Shown piece by piece: positions 1 through 9,730 of a stretch of DNA of 64,000 nucleotides. Made by a program: the position numbers and the translations under genes. Each line of letters opens with the position of its first letter. The first letter of the stretch is position 1. Source of the stretch: Casuarina equisetifolia. Lineage: Eukaryota > Streptophyta > Magnoliopsida > Fagales > Casuarinaceae. The stretch is taken from NCBI GenBank assembly GCA_028551475.1, contig CM052359.1, positions 16,183,583 to 16,247,582 of the forward strand, read 5' to 3'. Under the pieces are notes generated by a model that did no database searches, was not told where the DNA came from, and saw nothing but the letters and a program-made list of their open reading frames with translations.

Positions 1-1250
1 ACACCACCACCTAAAGCTCAAATTGATTGCCAATAATAGCATCATTGAAGTAAAAAAAAAAAAGGGCTCATTTGAAAGCTATTAGAGAGTAGAATAAATC
101 TGTGAAGAATGATTAACAACCCACTGCTCAGAGAAGATTAATTTGAAGAGATTAAGGTGTTCTTCATAGTTTGTGACCTAATTGCTTAAAACAAAAATTG
201 GAAGGATATTAGAGAGTTTATGAAGCCAAAATCATGGGTCTTTTGTAAGGAAAACGTTGTTCTATCAATATGTGAAGCCCCCATGAAGATTTACTTCAAG
301 GTTGAAGAGGATTAAGGAGGATTTAAGAGAAATCCAAAAACTCAACCCAGTAACCCATTTTTTGGTCCACAAAGCTCTAAATTAGTAACTTAAAATCTAA
401 ACAAAACAATAGTGTTTTAGAGCATGATTTTGAATGGAATGAAGACAGAATGACCAGCCTTACCTTCCTTCTTTCTAATAGCTCAAAATGGATAGAGAAG
501 AGAAAAAGGGTAGCTCCTAAAAGGAAGAAGAAGTGATGTGGATTAGAGATGCCAAAATGGCTCTTTGGAAGTGAAAGGTTAGTTGTTTTAATGCTATTTA
601 AGAGCTACATACACATTGTTAATGGGTTGGCTAAAAATCCAAAAAAAAGCAAGCATTTTTCAAGTAACCCATACTTCTTTCTCAAGCTCTTCAAGCTTAC
701 AAAATTGGTTCTTCATTTTGGTGATTCTAATTTGAGCTCATTACTACTTTGATACACTTGTTAGGAAATCAAATTTCTTTTTAATTCATATCTTATTTGA
801 GCTAATTTCATATGAGTGAACAGTGCTAGGGTTCATGTGAATTTGGGGCTTTTGTCTATCTGATTTTGTATTAAGTTTTTAGCACTTTTTTAAAGCTTCT
901 AAACTTAAATTCATGTTTTATAGAAGCTGAATTCAAAATTTGTACTTAATTGTTACTTATTGTTAAAATTCTTGGAGAGAGAATTTATAACTAGGATTAG
1001 GGGAGTGGTGCTCCCTTGTAATCAATTTGTTAATTGATTAAAGAGTGAGTCTAGTAGGTTGTTGCTAGATTGGGGTGGAGTAGGTTTTGTGGTGGCTTGG
1101 GCAGAACCACCTACCAAAAATTTATGTCTTTGTCTTATGTGATAACTTTACTTGCTACCTTGATTACTTCACATAGGAAAAATGAAAAAGACAAGAATTT
1201 TTTATAAACCTCATTCACCCTCCCCCTCTTAGGTTGTTATAGGATCCAAT
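1..1250 (+). mobile_element. Degenerate LTR-like sequence, unassigned
   Basis: No coding region is supported here. The right part (about 980-1240) reads like the 3' end of a Copia-type LTR on the plus strand. It has a short GTGGTGCTCCC segment, a GGGTGGAGTAGG segment, a GCAGAACCACC segment and a pyrimidine-rich CACCCTCCCCCTCTTAGG block. The same order of motifs precedes the ends of the better preserved Copia LTRs at 2401 and 11208. The left end lies outside the window or is lost, and no target duplication could be found. The assignment is inference from motif order only. Confidence 0.35.
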
Positions 1251-1477
1251 ATATTGGATTCTTAATTGTTAAATATGAAGCAAAAGCTAGTATGGAGTGT
1301 TTGCCTTACAAGGTTGTGATGAATAGGCCTATTTATGTAACATATATAAAAATGGCTAGATCTTTCCTTTAGCTTTGAATATATGCACTAAAAATTTGCA
1401 TATCGTGAAGATCATAAGTTATTGGTGGATTAAAAGGTGTTGGAATTAAGCTTTGAAATCCAAGCCTACTAAAGGCA
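1251..1477. other. Unassigned spacer with weak match to 21440-21530
   Basis: No gene is seen. The stretch around 1265-1345 (GTTAAATATGAAG, then CTAGTATGGAG, then TTGTGATGAATAGGCCTATT) resembles 21446-21525 in order and wording, at clearly less than full identity. It may be a remnant of one dispersed repeat. It ends where the truncated Copia LTR begins. Confidence 0.25.
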
Positions 1478-2401
1478 TAGAGCTATCCTTCTCCTTTCGA
1501 TCTCTCTCGCAACGCTGGCTCCAACAGGAAGAATGTTGAGGCGACTAAGTGTCAAAATGGCTATTTTTTGGAAAATCACCATTTGAAGCACTATAACGTC
1601 GTTTCCATCAAATTTCAATGGAAAGAATTTCAAAAAGGTTTGAACTGAAACCCTAATATGTTTAACGTTTGAGTATCTACTATAAAAGGGAGCTTTGAAT
1701 GAACTATTTGAGTTAGCTGAGACATATTCTTGCTGATTTGATCAAAAGAGAAAAAAGCCCTCATTGATTTGCTCTTACTGTCATGTTTGGTAACATTTGA
1801 AGGAAAGGAAATCTTTGGTGATATTCCCTAAACTCGTTATCTTGTGAATATCATTTGATAGATTGATCTTTGTATGTGCTAGATTATTTATAACATTATT
1901 TGCACACAAAGATTACTGTAAATCTGAAAACCTAGATTTGTGAAATTGGGGCTTTCGAGATTAGAGCTTGAATTGACTTTGTATACATTCGATTAGCTCT
2001 CTAATTAGCTTAGATCCTCACTCATATTATACATTTAAGGAATGAGCTTGATGTATTAAGGTTTTTATAAACCTAACTTTGTAACCATAAGCTATATAAC
2101 TCCTTTTAAAGAGTTGCGGGGTGAAGGAGAGGTGCTCTCCTTGTTTAAAGTAAAGCAAACTTCAACTTGGTTTGAGTTGAAGGAGAAGAGGGTGGAAGTA
2201 GGTGAAAAGTGTCAAACCACCGTGAAATTCTTGATTGTGAATTTTTTGATTTGATTTACTCTTTTATGCTTTAGTATCATTGTGACATTTTATCTTGATA
2301 TGATTGCTAGAAAGAAATCAAAAGAAAAAAATCATCTAAATTAGCTAAGCTTCTAAATATCCAATTCAATCCCCCTTCTTGGATAGACATAAAACCTAAC
2401 A
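1478..2401 (+). mobile_element. Truncated 5' LTR of SIRE-like Copia element 1
   Basis: This piece matches the right two thirds of the LTR at 9731-11208, from the TAGAGCT-TCCTTCTCC segment to the terminal ACCTAACA. It keeps the TATA box, the CACACAAAG block and the pyrimidine-rich end with CCTTCTTGGATAG. The U3 start is missing, so the element's left target duplication cannot be read. A primer-binding site follows at once, which identifies this as the 5' LTR. The two LTR copies differ at several percent of positions by eye, so the insertion is not recent. Confidence 0.85.
1681..1688 (+). promoter_or_regulatory. TATA box of the Copia element 1 5' LTR
   Basis: TATAAAAG stands in the middle of the LTR. 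The same position holds TATAAAAA in the 3' copy (10488-10495), TATAAAA in the solo LTR at 26120 and TATAAAAA at 63645. Conservation at one position across the family supports a pol II core promoter rather than chance AT richness. Confidence 0.6.
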
Positions 2402-2403
2402 AT

Positions 2404-2416
2404 TGGCATCTAGAGC
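2404..2416 (+). other. Primer-binding site (initiator tRNA-Met type) of Copia element 1
   Basis: TGGCATCTAGAGC starts three bases after the LTR end. It equals the usual Copia site TGGTATCAGAGC apart from one substitution and one inserted T. It marks where minus-strand DNA synthesis was primed and fixes the 5' LTR boundary at 2401. Confidence 0.75.
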
Positions 2417-2464
2417 CAAGTTCTCTAATTCAAAAGCTTAATATCCTAGAGTAGATCCACTTAC

Positions 2465-2684
2465 ATGGCTATGGAGAAAGGAGTAGCAGTCACAGGGTAT
2501 AATAAACCACCTTTGTTTGATGGGATAAATTATAGACATTGGAAGCAACTTATGCAAGTCTTCATTGTCAGTCAAGACCCTGAAGCTTGGCAGATAATTA
2601 GAAAGGGTACTACTCTACCCGAAATGATGAATGGAGTAAAAATGAAGCTAAAATCATGGGAATAAATGCTAAGGCTATGAACAT
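2465..2684 (+). pseudogene. Copia gag N-terminus (SIRE-like), cut off by internal deletion
   Basis: The frame opens at ATG 2465, about 50 bases after the primer site, and encodes the N-terminal gag segment of Copia elements (PPLFDGINYRHWKQLMQVF, then EAWQIIRKG). It closely resembles the gag start of the element at 47378-57852 on the other strand (PLFDVMNFRHWKQLMQVF). Only about 75 codons remain, ending around AMNMIYS. The reading then passes directly into RNase H sequence, so the rest of gag, the protease, the integrase and most of the RT are gone. It encodes no working protein. Confidence 0.85.
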
Positions 2685-3299
2685 GATTTATAGTGTTTGT
2701 TTATGTGCATGGTTTCAATCTAATCCTAAAGAACAACATTTAAAAGCTACTAAAAGGATTTTTTGGTATCTAAAGGATACAATCACATTAGGCATTTGGT
2801 ATTCAAAAGATACTATGTTTAATTTACATGCATTTAGTGATTTTGACTATGTTAGTTGTAAAATTGATAGAAAAAGCACGAGTGGTACATGTCAGTTTTT
2901 AAGACATATGCTGGTTTCTTGGCACTCTAAGAAACAAAATAGCATTGCTCTTTCTTCCATGGAAGTAGAATACATAGCTGTGGCTAGTTGTTGTGCTTAA
3001 ATTCTATGGATGAAATAGCAATTAGAAGATTATAGTCTCTATTTTACTAAGATTCCATTGAAGTGTGATAATACCAGTGTAATAAATCTAACTAAAAATC
3101 TGATCCAACACTCTAAAACCAAACATATAGAAATAAGACATCACTTCATTTGTGACCATGTTGAAAAATCAGATATTTCTATTGAATTTGTTAGCACAGA
3201 CCAGTAACTTGTTGATATTTTTACTAAACCATTGGATAATGAAAAGTTCTCTACTCTCCAAAGAGAGCTTGGTATGTGTCTGTTTAATGATATTGCTTA
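2685..3299 (+). pseudogene. Copia RT/RNase H C-terminus, with stop codons
   Basis: The frame gives a Copia RNase H: NPKEQHLKATKRIFWYLKD (end of RT), FSDFDYVSC, RKSTSGTC, LVSWHSKKQNSIALSS, EVEYIAVAS, then KTKHIEIRHHFI and VDIFTKPL, ending at a stop after NDIA. Three in-frame stops (2998-3000, about 3016 and about 3205) stand where related copies have Gln codons, as expected from C-to-T decay. No frameshift is needed along this stretch. Its homologue is at 51168-51640 plus 49681-49755 in the minus-strand element. Confidence 0.85.
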
Positions 3300-3668
3300 A
3301 ACTCTATGAGCAATATGTTTTACCCTATTTGGGAGTTCTTTATTTGGTTACTATTCTAAGGGGGAGCCCTATCTACACATCTAAACTAGGTCAGATCTCT
3401 GCTACCATACTCTTCATTTTTATATTCTCTTTCAATTATCTTCATTCTTATCCATCTTTTTCAATTATCTTCCACTGAGATGTTCTTTTTGCTAATAACA
3501 AAAAGGGGAGAGAGTACATTGTAGCACATGTATGTTCCATTTCTAACTTTCAACGTAGAACGTGGGATAAACTCTCTTACATCCTATTGTGTATATAAAC
3601 ATACTTACTGTGATGTTGTTGCTTTGATGAATATCCATGTAAACAATGATAGGCCTATGCTTATTATA
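3300..3668 (+). other. Copia element 1, 3' untranslated region, left part
   Basis: This is the non-coding stretch between RNase H and the 3' LTR. It carries two purine-rich runs, AAGGGGGAG near 3359 and AAAAAGGGGAGAGAG near 3499. They correspond to the reversed CTCTCCCCCTTTTG segment near 49451 in the full-length relative. The second half of the region continues at 9618-9730, after the Gypsy insertion. No gene is seen here. Confidence 0.7.
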
Positions 3669-3673
3669 GTTAC

Positions 3674-6183
3674 TGTTCGGTGAAATCTAAATGCAAATGA
3701 ACATGTCGAACAAGTAATATAATGATAAGAAAGATATCGTCCCACAGAGATTGGTGATTACTAAACCAATTAATTACTAATAGTGAACAACTCCTAGAAC
3801 TTATCTAGCAAATCAAATTAATAGATGATAGATTAACTAACTAAATCTAAAAAACTAAATACAAGAAATATGTTAGAGCATATGATTTTACCATAATTAC
3901 TAGGTATTAATATTGATTATTTATGCTTACAAGAGGGATAATATCTATGATGGCGAAACTTCCTAATTTATTTACTATCCTATGTCTAGGTATAGCAAAC
4001 CTATTTAGTTTATTAATTCACTATATCTCTATATGTGAATTGAAACAAACGAAATGCATTAGGATCTATGAACATTCCTAGTTTACACCGAAAGCCACAC
4101 AAATAACATGGTATATGTCTATTCATATTTAATTTATGGTTACATATTACAAGAAGCAACTGCATATCATCTCCTGTCAGTCTCAAATATGCAAATCAGA
4201 TCATTCAAGTGGTAGTTAATCACTTAAAAGCATTAAACACAATAATATGTAACTTCACATAAACAAAATATCTTGCAAAACATAATAATCATAAGATTCA
4301 TACCATTATAATTAGGTTACATCATAGCTCTAACAAAAATAAACTAAAACATAAATAAATAATGAGGAAGAATAGTAATAAGAAAAAAAAAAAGGCATCT
4401 TGAATCCAAGAACAAGAAGTTTGTCACCCTTTTTGTCTTCTCTTCAAGAAAACCTTGAATTCTTGGCCTCTTTCTTAAGTTGTGCTCAATTTCCTCCTCC
4501 CCCTTCTTTTGCCTCTTCTCCTCTCTTAAATAGGGTTTAGGTTTAGACCTGTCTTTTATCCTAATAGAATTGGGTTTTAGAGACCTAAAACAATTGGGTT
4601 TTGAACTCCTAAATTAATTGGGACTTGAATTCCTAATGTTCGATGAATTTTATATGCAAGTGAACATGTCGAACAAGTAATATAATGATAAGAAAGATAT
4701 CGTCCCATAGAGATTGGTGATTACTAAACCAATTAATTACTAATAGTGAACAACTCCTAGAACTTATCTAGGAAACCAAATTGATAGATGATAGATTAAC
4801 TAACTAAGTCTAAGAAAACTAAATACAAGAAATAAGTTAGAGCATATGATTTTACCATAATTACTAGGTATTAATATTGATTATTTATGCTTACAAGAGG
4901 GATAATATCTATGTGATGGCGGAACTTCCTAATTTATTTACTATCCTATGTCTAGGTATAGCAAACCTATTTAGTTTATTAATTCACTATATCTCTATAT
5001 GTGAATTGAAACAAACCAAATGCATTAGGATCTATGAACATTCCTAGTTTACACCGAAAGCCACACAAATAACATGGTATATGTCTATCCATATTTAATT
5101 TATGGTTACATATTACAAGAAGCAACTGCATATCATCTCCTGTCAGTCTCAAACATGCAAATCAGATCATTCAAGTGGTAGCTAATCACTTAAAAGCATT
5201 AAACACAATAATATGTAACTTCACATAAACAAAATATCTTTCAAAACATAAAATCATAAGATTCATATCATTATAATTAGGTTACATCATAGCTCTAACA
5301 AAAATAAACTAAAACATAAATAAATAATGAGGAAGAATAGTAATAAGAAATAAAGAAGGCATCTTGAATCCAAGAACAAGAAGTTTGTCACCCCTTTTGT
5401 CTTCTCTTCAAGAAAACCTTGAATTCTTGGCCTCTTTCTTGAGTTGTGCTCAATTTCCTCCTTTTCTTTCTTTTGCATCTTCTCTTTTCTTAAATAGAGT
5501 TTAGGTTTAGACCTACTCTTATCCTAGTAGAATTGGGTCTTAGAGATCTAAAACAATTGGGTTTTGAACTCTTAATTTAATTAGGTTTTGAACTCCTAAT
5601 TTAATTAGGCTTTGAACTCCTAATATGATTAGGTTTTCTAATTATTTAGAAAACCCAATAACAATCATTCAAAGCCCAAGCCCATCTTAACTCTCTTGAT
5701 CCTGATATTACGATTTTGCCACACAATAAGCATCAGGCTCTCCATGTTCATCTCTTTTCTCCTTGCCTTCTTGTGCTATATAAACAAGATAAATTTAGGT
5801 AAATAAAGAGGAGTTCAAATGTTTTCTCACAATTATTAAAGTTATTTATTGCCTAAAATAGGTAAAATAACTCTATAAAAAAAATTTATCATCTAACATG
5901 ACTGGGTTTTCTATTTATTTAGAAAACCCAACAACAATAGAAAATCTAATAACAATCATCTAAAACCCAAGCTCATCTTGACTCTTTTGATCTTGATATT
6001 ATAATTTTGCCACACAATAAACATCAGGTTCTCCATGTTCATTCCTTTTCTCCTTGCCTCCTTGTGCTACATAAACAAGATAAATTTAGGTAAATAAAGA
6101 GGAGTTCAAATGTTTTCTCACAATTATTAAAGTTATTTATTGCCTAAAACAAGTAAAATAACTCTATAAAAATAGAGTTATCA
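3674..6183 (-). mobile_element. Gypsy LTR (3' LTR of the element), interrupted
   Basis: Read on the minus strand, this LTR starts with TGATAACTCTATTTTTATAG (6183 downwards) and ends with CACCGAACA at 3674. The native parts are 3674-4636 and 5897-6183, about 1.25 kb in all. The block in between is a second LTR of the same family plus one copy of the duplicated target. The purine-rich tract preceding a 3' LTR lies at 6184 onward, as expected. Confidence 0.85.
4637..5891 (-). mobile_element. Gypsy solo LTR inserted in a sister LTR
   Basis: A complete 1255-bp LTR, from TGTTCGATG at 4637 to TTTATCA at 5891 in plus-strand reading, lies inside the LTR 3674-6183. It is flanked by CCTAA (4632-4636) and TCTAA (5892-5896), a 5-bp target duplication with one C/T difference. 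The sequence on both sides joins up as uninterrupted LTR. A TATTTAAG promoter-like box (minus strand) is near 5489-5497. No internal region is present, so it is a solo LTR left by LTR-LTR recombination. Confidence 0.85.
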
Positions 6184-6208
6184 AAACCCTCAAACTTAAC
6201 ATTTTGCT
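6184..6208 (-). other. Polypurine tract beside the Gypsy 3' LTR
   Basis: On the minus strand the bases just before the LTR read GTTAAGTTTGAGGGTTT, a purine-rich stretch like the GTTTGGGGGT tract of Tat/Athila elements. The same sequence precedes the LTR end at 23285. It is the expected start of plus-strand DNA synthesis. Confidence 0.6.
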
Positions 6209-7874
6209 AGTCCTCGAGCAAAAATAATAAACAACATATGTTTTAGACAAAACCCCTTCATGAAATTTTCTCATAATTGCTCAAACTTAACAATTCAAAG
6301 AAAAATATAACTTTCATCCAAACACCACAATTTTTTATAAGATAAGATAGATTCTTAACTATGTTGACCATGTGTGTGTGTGTGAGTCCTTATCTTTTTA
6401 ACTATATGCACTCCAAATAGATTCACATTAATATACAATCTCTTAAAATCTTTAACCAAACCTCATATGTTTACTTTTCATTCCTCTCTCCACTAATGTA
6501 AGCCAATCATCTAATCAAAAATCAATAGGACTTTTATATGCTTGTAATGTAAGGCTGGGCTAGGGGTAAGATGAAAGTCATTTAGGCTTAATTCACCCAT
6601 GAATACATTACTTTCTGGATCTCATCAAAAACTCTTGTCACTTTCTACCATTATTTTTCTCATTCTTTCCCATCTAAAAATGCTTGATTTCACTTGGATT
6701 CTAACACTCACAAAGCCACAATCATGCTTGCATCAATAAAACAAGTAAAAGTACTAGACATGTAGTCACTATACTCTTATCTTGCCAATCATTTCAATTA
6801 CTATGCTTAATGGCCTAATTCAAAACATTGAATGACTTAAATATGATAAGGAATGATAAGAGGATTCCATTCTTGGGCAAATGTTGTACTTCCTTTCTTC
6901 TTTTTTTTTTTTTGGTAGAAATGAAATACTATGCCCCACTTAATCATTGCAATCAATTTCTTCCTATGCTCCATCTTCCTTTCAACCTTTATTCATCTCA
7001 AACAAACTTCCATCCCACAAGTTAACATGTTCATGGGTGTGGGATAATAAGATAAGTTGTTCAAGGCTTATGGCTATATATATGTGGGTGTCATTAAAAA
7101 AAATGGATAAGAATCAAGGCTCAGTGAGGTGACTGGTGATAAATAAATAGGGTTGGCTTGAAAGGTTCAAACAATCCAAAGAATGGCCTAAATCATTTTC
7201 TTAATTAGATGCAGCTTAGGATTTCGCCTCAAGAGAAAATCAAACAAATTCTAAGATTCAGGTGAGATCTAAGAAAATCACATACTTCACATGAATGTTC
7301 TCTAGAGATACACACAATTTAAAAAATGAAAGACTTTTAGTGCTTAATAAGTGGATCAACATAATCAAAATCACACTTAACTCACACCACAATTGCAAGT
7401 TTGATCAAAATCTATATCTTCCAAAGAATCACGAAGAATTCACAACATGGGATGTAGTCATGACATAAAAAATTTTTTAATCAAATTTAGCATAAAGGTT
7501 CTTTCCCCACCCCCAAACTTGAATGAAGCATTGTACTCAATGTAAAAACAAAAGAAATCAATAATAAAGAAGGAATAAGAAAACTCCTTGATTGCAGGTT
7601 GTCAAAATGGAGCTGTTATAAGCATATGGTGACAGCCTTCTAACCAAACTACTAACAAAATACTTGGGTTGCCTCCCAAGAAGCGCTTGTTTTATAGTTT
7701 TCAGCTAAACTATCCTCCACATGTTGCTCAAGGAGGATGAAACTCCAATAGTTTAGGAGACAACTTGTGTCGTTTGATTGTTGAGCATTCTTCAATTAGC
7801 ACAACTGTCTCATATACTTCTAACTTCCTTTTGTTCTCCAATATCTCTTTCAAAAGTTTTGCACAACTAGATAT
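6209..7874 (-). other. Gypsy element non-coding 3' region (pol missing)
   Basis: No open frame of note is present. The region is collinear with 23311-24857 in the other complete copy, including a (GT)n run at 6371-6383 and a GCTTCTTGGGAGGCAACCC segment on the minus strand (7665-7685). In complete Tat/Athila elements that last motif is typically found downstream of pol. Here it follows the end of gag within about 200 bases, so protease, RT, RNase H and integrase are missing. A poly-T tract at 6898-6913 is replaced by a TTTC microsatellite in the other copy. Confidence 0.65.
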
Positions 7875-9332
7875 TTAAACTAGAGCATTTGTAAAAGGAA
7901 TGTTAATGTGCAGTTTTAAAGATATATCGAGGAATTCCAAAAACTGCTTATCTTTTACGCATTGTTGGAATCTTTGGGGAGATGGAGCTGAAGGCATAAA
8001 GGACATAGGATTTTCTAGAACAAGCTTGCTCCTAGGTGCCTCCTCAAGTTGCATGCTGACATCTTTATCATTATCTTTGAGACTCTCCTTGTCAAAATAA
8101 ACTTCTCCTACTTGCTTGCCACATGTTGGGGTTATTGCCTCTACGGTATCTTCAAGACTTTTCTCTATATCACTAGGCAAAGACCCCTCCTGATTCTCTG
8201 AGATCATACTAATGAGCTGACTCATCTGCACCTCTAATTTTTGGATTGAAGCTTCTTGTCTTTGGAATCTCTATTCGTTGTTTTGCAACATCTTAGTGAA
8301 GATGTCCTCTAAATTAGGCTTTGACTCTTCGGTTAGCTCAAATGTTGGTGGCAGTCTCATATCGTTTGGGTTACTCCATGAAAAATTTTGATGATTGTGC
8401 CATCCCAAATTGTATATATTGAAGTAATAATCATTTTGTGACCTATTAGGAATCCTATAAAAATTAGCATAATTATTATAATGAGGATAAGGGTTACCTA
8501 CTTGACATTCCATGCTCTCATGTGCTCCACTATAAAATTCATATGATCTACTTTGATGTCTCACAACTGGAGTATTTAAGTTGTCTATCTTCTCATTGAG
8601 CACTTCCAATTATGTAGACATTATGGTGAAGATATCTTCTTCATGGACTTTACTTGCTTGATGCATTGGTAGTCTCTTAGTAGACCATTGATAACTATTG
8701 AATGCCATCTCCTCTAGGAGGTTAAATGCCTCTTCTAGCGTTCTACTATGTAAGTCCCCTCCTACAACTGTATCAATTACACAACGAAGATTCATACTAC
8801 ACCCATCATAAAAAGTTTGTACTTGTAGCCATGTGGGTAATCCATGATTTGGACATATCCTCAAAAGTTCCTTGAATCTCTCCCAAGTTTCATATAATAA
8901 TTCATCATTCATATACTCAAAAGTGAAAATATTGTTACGTAATTTAGTAGATCTTGCAAAAGGAAAGAACTTACCAAGAAATTTCTGAGCCAAATCATCC
9001 CATGTAGTAATTGATCCTGCAAGAAGTGAAGAGAACCAATTTTTAGTTGTATCTTAAAGAGAAAATGAAAATAGTTTCAACCTAATAACATCTTCTGTAA
9101 CTCCATGATCTCCAATCATGTCACAGAATTCAAGGAATGCTTCAATGTGAGCATTTGGATCCTCATTTGGTAGCCCACTATATTGCACAGATTTTTGAAG
9201 CATCTTGATGAGCACATGCTTGATCTCAAAGTTATTTGCCTGATTTGCAAGCCTAATGTTTGATGTAGCATTCCAAAATGTTGGTGCAACATAGGCTTTT
9301 AAAAGTCTATATGTACCATCATATCTCTCCAT
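7875..9332 (-). pseudogene. Gypsy Tat/Athila-like gag, one frame with three stops
   Basis: From ATG at 9332 a single frame runs about 486 codons without a frameshift, broken only by stops at about 9054, 8610 and 8271. Recognisable parts are the retrotransposon gag core (DPNAHIEAFLEFCDMIG, VIRLKLFSFSL, TKNWFSSLLAGSITTWDDL, QKFLGKFFP, ERFKELLRICPNHGL) and, near the end, QFLEFLDISLKLHINIPF, a segment that in Athila elements links gag to the protease. The protein would form the particle that packages element RNA. The gag is nearly complete in length, unlike the missing pol. It lies between the primer site and the pol-less 3' region. Confidence 0.85.
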
Positions 9333-9339
9333 CCTTGTT

Positions 9340-9590
9340 GCTTAATCTTTCTACAATAACAACTTAAAAAAGACTTTTTTTTTCTTTTTTTTTTAAGAAA
9401 AAAATAAAGAAAAATAAAAATAAAATAAAAAAATGATTTTTTTTCAACAACTAAAAAAAAGATTTTTTTTCAAGAATTAAAAGAAACGATTTTTTTTAGA
9501 ATAAAAAAAATGATTTTTTCTGGAAAGAAAATAAAAGCTAGATTAAACTTAGAAATTATTCGGTATTAATATTAATTAGAAGTAAAACAA
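9340..9590 (-). repeat. A/T-rich leader with imperfect ~25-bp tandem units
   Basis: Between the primer site and gag lies an extreme A/T stretch. GATTTTTTTTC-like units recur at about 9434, 9460, 9488 and 9511, separated by A-rich segments. A comparable but not identical tract is at 28090-28240 in the other copy. It is probably the transcribed 5' leader of the element and contains no gene. Confidence 0.5.
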
Positions 9591-9612
9591 CCAATCCCCG
9601 GCAACGGCACCA
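9591..9612 (-). other. Primer-binding site (tRNA-Asp type) of the one-LTR Gypsy element
   Basis: On the minus strand the sequence reads TGGTGCCGTTGCCGGGGATT, matching the tRNA-Asp site used by Athila/Tat elements (TGGCGCCGTTGCCGGGG) except for one base. In the other copies a six-base spacer AAAACT and then an LTR follow the site on the plus strand. Here both are missing and the target duplication GTTAC follows directly. Confidence 0.85.
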
Positions 9613-9730
9613 GTTACATATTCATGCTTTGCTGGGATACATGTATCATTTAATTGTTATACCATCTGAGTCGTAACATGTGCTAGTTGGTTCAGTATGA
9701 AAATTTTGTCATCATCAAAAAGGGGGAGAT
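9613..9730 (+). other. Copia element 1, 3' region (right part) and polypurine tract
   Basis: The first five bases are the right copy of the GTTAC duplication. The rest continues the Copia 3' untranslated region and ends in TTTGTCATCATCAAAAAGGG followed by GGAGAT, the polypurine tract typical of SIRE-like Copia elements, directly before the LTR. The minus-strand relative has the same motif reversed at 49090-49115. Confidence 0.75.

Larger units (their letters stand above)
3669..9617 (-). mobile_element. Gag-only Gypsy element with one LTR, flanked by GTTAC duplications
   Basis: A Tat/Athila-like Gypsy element on the minus strand lies inside the 3' region of Copia element 1. GTTAC at 3669-3673 and again at 9613-9617 is a perfect 5-bp target duplication. 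Reading right to left, it starts at its primer-binding site (9612), then an AT-rich leader, gag (9332-7875), a long non-coding 3' region, and a single LTR (6183-3674) that is itself split by another LTR. There is no LTR to the right of the primer site: the next base after ...GGCACCA is the target duplication. Pol is absent. Host Copia sequence continues on both sides. Confidence 0.85.

Noticed and set aside
549-752. 67-codon open frame on the plus strand near the left end
   Set aside because: Hydrophobic and low-complexity, no motif, and it lies in sequence that looks like LTR remnant. Chance frame in AT-rich DNA.
3674-5891. Tandem LTR pair marking a small two-LTR element
   Set aside because: The second LTR lies inside the first with a 5-bp duplication and no internal region, so this is LTR-in-LTR insertion.
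9591-9612. tRNA gene candidate at TGGTGCCGTTGCCGGGG
   Set aside because: Only the 3' complement of a tRNA is present, beside a Gypsy gag leader. It is a primer-binding site, and no cloverleaf can be formed.
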